Translations under genes and position numbers: made by a program
Assembly (NCBI GenBank): GCA_033675265.1
Contig: JAUJYZ010000209.1
Location: 62,001-126,000, forward strand
Reading direction: 5' to 3'
Length of the DNA: 64,000 nucleotides
DNA from: Actinostola sp. cb2023
Lineage: Eukaryota > Cnidaria > Anthozoa > Actiniaria > Actinostolidae
Part shown: positions 60,601-64,000 of the stretch, one piece after another
Layout: each line of letters opens with the position of its first letter
Numbering within the stretch: the first letter of the stretch is position 1
The notes under the pieces: generated by a model
The model's input: only the letters and a program-made list of their open reading frames with translations
Database searches by the model: none
What the model was told of the DNA's origin: nothing

Positions 60601-63600
60601 AGGGTTTGCTATGTTAAGGGTTTGGTACGTCCAGGGTTTGCTATGTTAAGGGTTTGGTACGTCCAGGGTTTGTCACGCGCGCCCAAGGTTTGCTACGTCC
60701 AGGGTTTGGTACGTCCAGGGTTTGGTACGCCCAAGGTTTGGTACGTCCAGGGTTTGTCACACCCAGGGTTTGGTACGTCCAGGGTTTGTCACACCCAGGG
60801 TTTGGTACGTCCAGGGTTTGTCACGCCAAAGGTTTGGTACGTCCAAGGTTTGTCACGCCCAGGGTTTGGTACGTCCAGGGTTTGTCACGCGTGCCCAAGG
60901 TTTGGTACGTCCAGGGTTTGTCACGCCCAGGGTTTGGTACGTCCAGGGGTTTGTCACGCGCGCCCAAGGTTTGGTACGTCCAGTGTTTGTCACGCCCAAG
61001 GTTTGGTACGTCCAGGGTTTGTCACGCCCAGGGTTTGGCACGTCCAGGGTTTGGTACGTCCAGGGTTTGGTACGCCCAAGGTTTGTCACGTCCAGGGTTT
61101 GGTACGCCCAAGGTTTGGTACGTCCAGGGTTTGTCACGCCCAAGGTTTGGTACGTCCAGGGTTTGTCACGCCCAGGGTTTGGTACGTCCGCATTATAACG
61201 ACAAAACTGTATATGTGTATACATTTGACTTTTTTTTTAATCCAAGGGAAATGATGATCCTGACACGGATTACATCAACGCTTCGTTTTTGCGTGTAAGT
61301 ATGATAATTATATGCGCTTCTAAGTTTGTTTTAATTCGCTTGCAATGGTGATTCTATGCATGGTACTTGTGATCATTAACTATGCATGTACTAGAAACAC
61401 TACTGATTATGAAGACTGCTAACGAGCAGTCGACACGAGCCGACACGAGTCGACACGAGCCGAAGAGAATCCTGCGCTCCAGTACTGCTCCACGATTGGT
61501 TGTACCTTTTAATAAAGGAATTGAACATTTCAGGACTCAGCATCTGCTTTATTTAACGATCTTCCTGCTGAAATAAGATCATGCACTGACACTAAAACGT
61601 TTAACCGTCAAGTGAAACAACATCAATTCAAAAAAGCAAAACTACGTTTAGAGAAATAGTATTTATATTATATTACACATTATTTATATCTTCATATTAT
61701 ACATATACTCAATTGCAGAAAGGTTGTAGTATACATTTATCTAATGAGATACAACATATCTAATGAGATACAAAGTGCAAAACATCGCTTATTTTCTTCT
61801 AATATATCAGAATCATCAATTTTAGATTAGTATCACATCCAACAAGGACAATACATAATTTTCAGCACTATTTTGTGCTTGACAGTTGTATTTTAGCATG
61901 TCTAACATTTTGCATCTCATTAGATATGTGTATATTTGTATAAATGTATACTACAACGTTTCTGCAATTGAATGTATATATTTTATACAGCAATATGCAG
62001 AAATTCTGATCCATTTGACAAAAAATGCATATATATCAAAAACCTACTTAAAATTATGGGATGGCTACGCTGATATTTTTTGCTAGTTGTCTGCCAGCGA
62101 GGCTTCAATGAAAAAAATATCATGGAAGCTATCCCATGGTATCAAGTAGGTCTTTGATATATGTGTACATGTATTTTAGTCAAAAGGATCAGAATTTTTG
62201 CATATTGCTGTATCTTCTTTAAATATACTTAGTACATTATTATCATTATTATTTATTTTTGGTCTTAAGTTTAGTTTTCTAGTTCACAGATGTAAAGCTA
62301 CTATGTAGATATACTGTGATTAAACCTTTATTATTATTATTATTAACTTTGAAGTTCGTCTTTAAATTCAAGGGATTTGATGGCTTACCAAAAGCATATG
62401 TTGCAACACAAGGTATATTAACTAGTTAATTTTAAATTAGCCATGATTTCATGTTAGCCATAGATCTGAGCATACAATTCCATATGAAACCACTTGTTGT
62501 ATTGTGCAAATCAAAAATTAACCTGTTCTTCACCAAACAAGGTCCTTTACCTAAGACTACGAACGACTTTTGGCGAATGGTTTGGCAACAAAACACTGCA
62601 ACAATCGTCATGCTGACAAACCTTATTGAATTGAGGAAGGTAAAGCATGAACTAAATGTTCTAGCCTGAGACAAGACTCTCCAAAGGGGGTGGGGAGGGG
62701 AAGGGAATAGAAGGGGAAGTAGGGAAAGGAAGGGGAGTGTGCACGCAGGAAATGTGCTTCTTCGATTTATTGATAAAAGTCCAACCACTTCATAGAGAAT
62801 CTGATGTAACTTTGCAGGCAACATTTGTCTTGTTTTCAAATCCTGTCTCTGATTTGTATATATGTAGATAAAGTGTCACCAGTACTGGCCTGAAGGCAGT
62901 GAGCAATATGGAAACATCACGGTGACCACACATCAGACACAAGTATTTGCAGATTATGTCATTCGAACTTTTTTCCTGGCCAAGGTCAGTAATCCCAACG
63001 TGCACATATTGTGCAATATGAAAGGTTCAATTCATACGATAAATGTTTTGTAGCACGATGAGACAAGCCGCCGTGTGCGTCAGTTCCATTTCACCGCTTG
63101 GCCAGACAAGGGAGTTCCCCAGCACGCTACTGCTATACTTGCGTTCAGGAGAAAAGTTCATGAACAGACTCCTGTGAACGCTGGTCCTACAGTTATCCAT
63201 TGCAGGTTAGGTTCAATTAACAACAACTAATATATTCAAGTACATCTTCCTCGTTGTATAGTGCTGGTGTTGGACGTACAGGTGCCTATGTAATGATTGA
63301 TGTCTTGTAGTCTTGTATTAAAACACAACCTCTTCTCGTTGTGTAGTGCTGGTGTTGGACGTACAGGTGCCTACGTAATGATTGATGTCTTGTAGTCTTG
63401 TAAACACAACCTCTTCTCGTTGTATAGTGCTGGTGTTGGACGTACAGGTGCCTACGTAATGATTGATGTCTTGTAGTCTTGTAAACACAACCTCTTCTCG
63501 TTGTATAGTGCTGGTGTTGGACGTACAGGTGCCTACGTAATGATTGACGTCTTGTAGTCTTGTAAACACAACCTCTTCTCGTTGTGTAGTGCTGGTGTTG

Positions 63601-64000
63601 GACGTACAGGTGCCTACGTAATGATTGATGTCTTGTAGTCTTGTAAACACAACCTCTTCTCGTTGTGTAGTGCTGGTGTTGGACGTACAGGTGCCTACGT
63701 AATGATTGACGTCTTGTAGTCTTGTAAACACAACCTCTTCTCGTTGTATAGTGCTGGTGTTGGACGTACAGGTGCCTACGTAATGATTGATGTCTTGTAG
63801 TCTTGTAAACACAACCTCTTCTCGTTGTATAGTGCTGGTGTTGGACGTACAGGTGCCTACGTAATGATTGATGTCTTGTAGTCTTGTAAACACAACCTCT
63901 TCTCGTTGTATAGTGCTGGTGTTGGACGTACAGGTGCCTACGTAATGATTGATGTCTTGTAGTCTTGTAAACACAACCTCTTCTCGTTGTATAGTGCTGG
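50958..64000 (+). CDS. RPTP gene B: signal peptide, discoidin, four FN3 domains, TM, juxtamembrane, D1 (3' end outside window)
   Basis: Exons: 50958-51042, 52359-52720, 53540-53672, 53874-54128, 55207-55277, 55362-55581, 55658-55951, 56249-56560, 56680-56797, 58592-58716, 59549-59664, 59988-60075, 60213-60283, 62373-62412, 62542-62639, 62868-62984, 63054-63205, then a catalytic-loop exon from 63262 or a later copy. Every junction is GT-AG and the phases are continuous, which I checked exon by exon. The product is a type I membrane phosphatase: the discoidin and FN3 ectodomain would bind ligand or matrix, and the cytoplasmic D1 dephosphorylates phosphotyrosine. D1 has KNRY, DHSRVIL, the WPD loop ([10 protein letters not shown]) and [11 protein letters not shown], so it should be active. 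A D2 like the one in the palindrome arms is expected beyond the edge. Confidence 0.9.
51481..51633. repeat. (TTA)n trinucleotide microsatellite
   Basis: About 150 bp of ATT/TTA repeats with one interruption (ACTACGACT near 51565). The open frame that reads as poly-Tyr is an artefact. Confidence 0.95.
51690..52130 (+). mobile_element. Possible degenerate Harbinger-like transposon fragment
   Basis: Contains repeated TGTTGGATGCAACAATGTTG-type motifs (51719-51870) followed by a short coding-like start, [13 protein letters not shown], broken by a frameshift near 52040. Acidic N-termini of this sort occur in PIF/Harbinger proteins, but the match is from memory and weak. No catalytic domain is present. 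Confidence 0.25.
52359..52720 (+). CDS. Gene B exon 2: discoidin N-terminal half
   Basis: 362 nt, one codon longer than gene A's exon. [78 protein letters not shown] before GTGAGG. Confidence 0.92.
52721..53539. other. Gene B intron 2
   Basis: 0.8 kb, against 24.8 kb for the homologous intron of gene A. It has no 75-bp units and contains the inverted-repeat element at 53193-53478. Confidence 0.7.
53193..53478. mobile_element. Fold-back inverted-repeat element
   Basis: Arms of about 80 bp: GCCGAAAGCAACAAGCACG (from 53217) pairs with the complement ending GCTTGTTGCTTTCGGC (to 53453). Arms are roughly 85% identical. The loop is about 125 bp. Confidence 0.75.
53540..53672 (+). CDS. Gene B exon 3: discoidin C-terminal half
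   Basis: 133 nt, phase 0 in and 1 out. [19 protein letters not shown] then [18 protein letters not shown] and NVYVINQ. Confidence 0.9.
53717..53812 (+). pseudogene. Partial duplicate of gene B exon 3 end with donor
   Basis: 96-bp tandem copy of 53621-53716, covering the last ~50 nt of the exon ([16 protein letters not shown]) plus the GTATTGCC donor and intron start. Three substitutions by eye. No acceptor precedes it. Confidence 0.9.
53874..54128 (+). CDS. Gene B exon 4: FN3-1
   Basis: 255 nt, intact counterpart of 47282-47540. [56 protein letters not shown] and [15 protein letters not shown]. Confidence 0.9.
54129..55206. other. Gene B intron 4
   Basis: 1.08 kb; contains a 64-bp direct duplication and dispersed GACGCATT/ACGTCT motifs between 54760 and 55150. 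No exon recognised. Confidence 0.55.
54452..54583. repeat. 64-bp tandem duplication
   Basis: AAATTGATAAAAGTGAGATG (from 54451) recurs 64 bp later with two changes; both copies include GGAATGGATGCGCAGTAGCA. Confidence 0.9.
55207..55581 (+). CDS. Gene B exons 5-6: FN3-2
   Basis: Exons 55207-55277 and 55362-55581. [58 protein letters not shown] and [16 protein letters not shown]. Same split position as gene A. Confidence 0.9.
55658..55951 (+). CDS. Gene B exon 7: FN3-3
   Basis: 294 nt, phase 1 to 1. [67 protein letters not shown] and the K-Y-x-L-x-Y strand fit FN3. No gene A counterpart. Confidence 0.85.
56249..56560 (+). CDS. Gene B exon 8: FN3-4
   Basis: 312 nt, phase 1 to 1. [62 protein letters not shown] and G-P-G-P-Y-S near the end are typical FN3 strands. 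Confidence 0.88.
56680..56797 (+). CDS. Gene B exon 9: transmembrane helix
   Basis: 118 nt, phase 1 to 2. A basic stretch [13 protein letters not shown] precedes the span [20 protein letters not shown], which continues FLLK, and then the cytoplasmic side. Confidence 0.9.
56798..57458. other. Gene B intron 9, 5' part
   Basis: No exon recognised. A (TAATG)n run lies at 56959-56992. The 142-codon open frame on the minus strand (57011-57439) has no family I recognise. Confidence 0.5.
56959..56992. repeat. (TAATG)n pentanucleotide repeat
   Basis: Six to seven copies of TAATG. A shorter run recurs near 60456. Confidence 0.9.
57459..58351. mobile_element. 893-bp inverted-repeat transposon with 11-bp target duplication (Mutator-like outline)
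   Basis: Terminal inverted repeats of about 78 bp start AACCTCGTCCCCAGGGCCCT and end in the exact complement. Both ends are flanked by GCTAATTATAC (57448-57458 and 58352-58362). Long terminal repeats plus an 11-bp duplication fit Mutator-like elements. No transposase, so non-autonomous. It sits in the intron between the transmembrane and juxtamembrane exons. Confidence 0.85.
58592..58716 (+). CDS. Gene B exon 10: juxtamembrane segment
   Basis: 125 nt, phase 2 to 1. [19 protein letters not shown] then [15 protein letters not shown] and HTQQDGEE before GTACAC. Basic and Ser-rich, as expected just inside the membrane. The GTAAGT at 58654 and CAG at 58672 would give only a 19-nt intron, so the sequence is read through. 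Confidence 0.75.
58690..59463 (+). repeat. 66-bp tandem array of the juxtamembrane exon end and donor
   Basis: Twelve copies of AACAAGATGGTGAAGAAG followed by GTACAC; exon ends at 58716, 58782, 58848, 58916, 58980, 59046, 59112, 59177, 59243, 59307, 59373 and 59439. Each later unit also holds CCTAACCCTAACC, two telomere-type repeats. Units are mostly 66 bp (22 codons), so a frame reading [20 protein letters not shown] is open through several of them. Confidence 0.92.
59549..59664 (+). CDS. Gene B exon 11: entry to D1
   Basis: 116 nt, acceptor TATTCTTGTAG, donor GTAAAT, phase 1 to 0. [18 protein letters not shown], then ECSLKKEFR. The KKEFR end fits the first helix of phosphatase domains (F-x-x-E-F). 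Confidence 0.7.
59845..60016 (+). repeat. 61-bp triplication of D1 exon 12 start
   Basis: TTTGTAG followed by AGTGTACCAACTGCACCACG begins at 59866, 59927 and 59988. Only the third copy runs into the full exon. The first two read [14 protein letters not shown] and then a TAG. Confidence 0.9.
59988..60075 (+). CDS. Gene B exon 12: KNRY motif of D1
   Basis: 88 nt, phase 0 to 1. [18 protein letters not shown] then [11 protein letters not shown]; donor GTAAGT. N-x-x-KNRYxNI is the phosphotyrosine-loop lead-in. Confidence 0.88.
60213..60283 (+). CDS. Gene B exon 13: DHSRV and DYVNTSF
   Basis: 71 nt, phase 1 to 0. [24 protein letters not shown]; donor GTAAGT. Confidence 0.9.
60530..61190 (+). repeat. 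16/32-bp minisatellite in D1 intron
   Basis: GGGTTTGGTACGTCCA alternates with GGGTTTGTCACGCCCA and close variants for about 660 bp. Early units read GGTTTGCTATGTTAAG. All three plus-strand frames have long open stretches. It lies between exon 13 and its partial duplicate at 61247. Confidence 0.93.
61247..61294 (+). CDS. Alternative or vestigial exon 13': second DYINASF
   Basis: 48 nt flanked by TTTTTTTTTAATCCAAG and GTAAGT; it reads [16 protein letters not shown]. Phase 0 on both sides, so inclusion after exon 13 would keep the frame and insert 16 residues. It is closer to the family consensus (DYINASF) than exon 13 (DYVNTSF) but lacks the DHSRV half. Confidence 0.6.
61710..61970. mobile_element. 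Fold-back element 1
   Basis: CAATTGCAGAAAGGTTGTAG at the left pairs with the complement of CTACAACGTTTCTGCAATTG at the right. The arms run about 70 bp imperfectly, through TATACATTTAT and ATCTAATGAGAT. Confidence 0.75.
61985..62213. mobile_element. Fold-back element 2
   Basis: ATACAGCAATATGCAGAAAT at the left pairs with the right end (GCATATTGCTGTAT). Arms of about 95 bp, roughly 80% paired, loop about 30 bp. No coding capacity. Confidence 0.75.
62373..62412 (+). CDS. Gene B exon 14
   Basis: 40 nt: [13 protein letters not shown] plus a phase-1 G. Matches the PKAYIATQGP motif of phosphatases. Confidence 0.9.
62542..62639 (+). CDS. Gene B exon 15
   Basis: 98 nt: [33 protein letters not shown]. 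The DFWRMVW and TIVMLTNL strands are diagnostic. Confidence 0.93.
62868..62984 (+). CDS. Gene B exon 16
   Basis: 117 nt: [41 protein letters not shown]-x-x-Y-W-P is the usual follow-on motif. Confidence 0.93.
63054..63205 (+). CDS. Gene B exon 17: WPD loop and catalytic cysteine
   Basis: 152 nt, phase 0 to 2: [20 protein letters not shown], ending GPTVIHC plus AG. General-acid Asp and catalytic Cys are both present. The split just after the Cys codon matches D2 exactly. Confidence 0.93.
63246..64000 (+). repeat. 81-bp tandem array of the D1 catalytic-loop exon start
   Basis: TATAG or TGTAG followed by TGCTGGTGTTGGACGTACAG begins at 63262, 63347, 63428, 63509, 63590, 63671, 63752, 63833, 63914 and 63995 (cut by the edge). 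Each copy reads [16 protein letters not shown] and then TAG, followed by intron sequence. The full exon should lie beyond 64000. The first unit is 85 bp, the rest 81. Confidence 0.95.

Larger units (their letters stand above)
61295..62372. other. Gene B intron before exon 14
   Basis: Holds two adjacent fold-back elements (61710-61970, 61985-62213) and a short cluster of ACACGAG(C/T)CG repeats near 61430-61460. No exon recognised. Confidence 0.55.

Noticed and set aside
60622..61298. 210-codon open frames over the GGGTTTGGTACGTCCA repeats
   Set aside because: Three frames are open simultaneously over a short-period repeat that lies within a well-defined phosphatase intron.

Overview
The window is metazoan nuclear DNA. 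Every recognisable gene is a spliced receptor-type protein tyrosine phosphatase (RPTP) with GT-AG introns and consistent intron phases. The ectodomain is a signal peptide, an F5/8C (discoidin) domain and fibronectin III (FN3) domains, followed by one membrane span and tandem phosphatase domains D1 and D2. The style suggests an early-branching or marine invertebrate such as a sponge or cnidarian, but the sequence alone cannot settle the species. I see no prokaryotic gene, rRNA, tRNA or CRISPR array.

Layout. Positions 1-14666 and 15017-~29683 are near-identical inverted arms of a giant palindrome around a 350-bp spacer. Each arm, read outward from the centre, holds the D2 end of one RPTP gene (minus strand on the left, plus strand on the right), a CAAG tetranucleotide array inside one of its introns, the stop codon and poly(A) signal, a short intergenic region, and the first two exons of the next RPTP gene (gene A). 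An intron of gene A follows, filled by a 75-bp minisatellite. Two D2 exons lie only in the spacer, so only the minus-strand D2 set is complete. The right copy also has a 1-nt deletion that shifts its frame.

On the right the 75-bp array runs 22223-46543 (about 324 units) and separates the two exons of gene A's discoidin domain. Gene A continues with two FN3 domains (the first broken by a 4-nt insertion) and then appears truncated. Gene B starts at 50958 and is the best preserved gene: signal peptide, discoidin, four FN3 domains, transmembrane helix, juxtamembrane exon and a D1 domain with intact KNRY, WPD and HC-x5-R motifs. It runs off the right edge within an 81-bp tandem array of its catalytic-loop exon start.

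The most striking theme is that many tandem repeats here straddle splice junctions. Partial copies of an exon edge plus its splice site are stacked on the intron side of an otherwise intact exon. This is seen at the catalytic-loop exon of D2 (80-bp unit), at the homologous exon of D1 (81-bp unit), at the D1 entry exon (61 bp), at both discoidin exon ends (109 and 96 bp) and at the juxtamembrane exon (66 bp). The 75-bp intron array also carries an acceptor-like motif in every unit. Introns additionally hold several non-autonomous inverted-repeat transposons, one with an 11-bp target duplication. The palindrome and the small indels between its arms could be an assembly or long-read artefact, so copy number and arm structure need read-level support.
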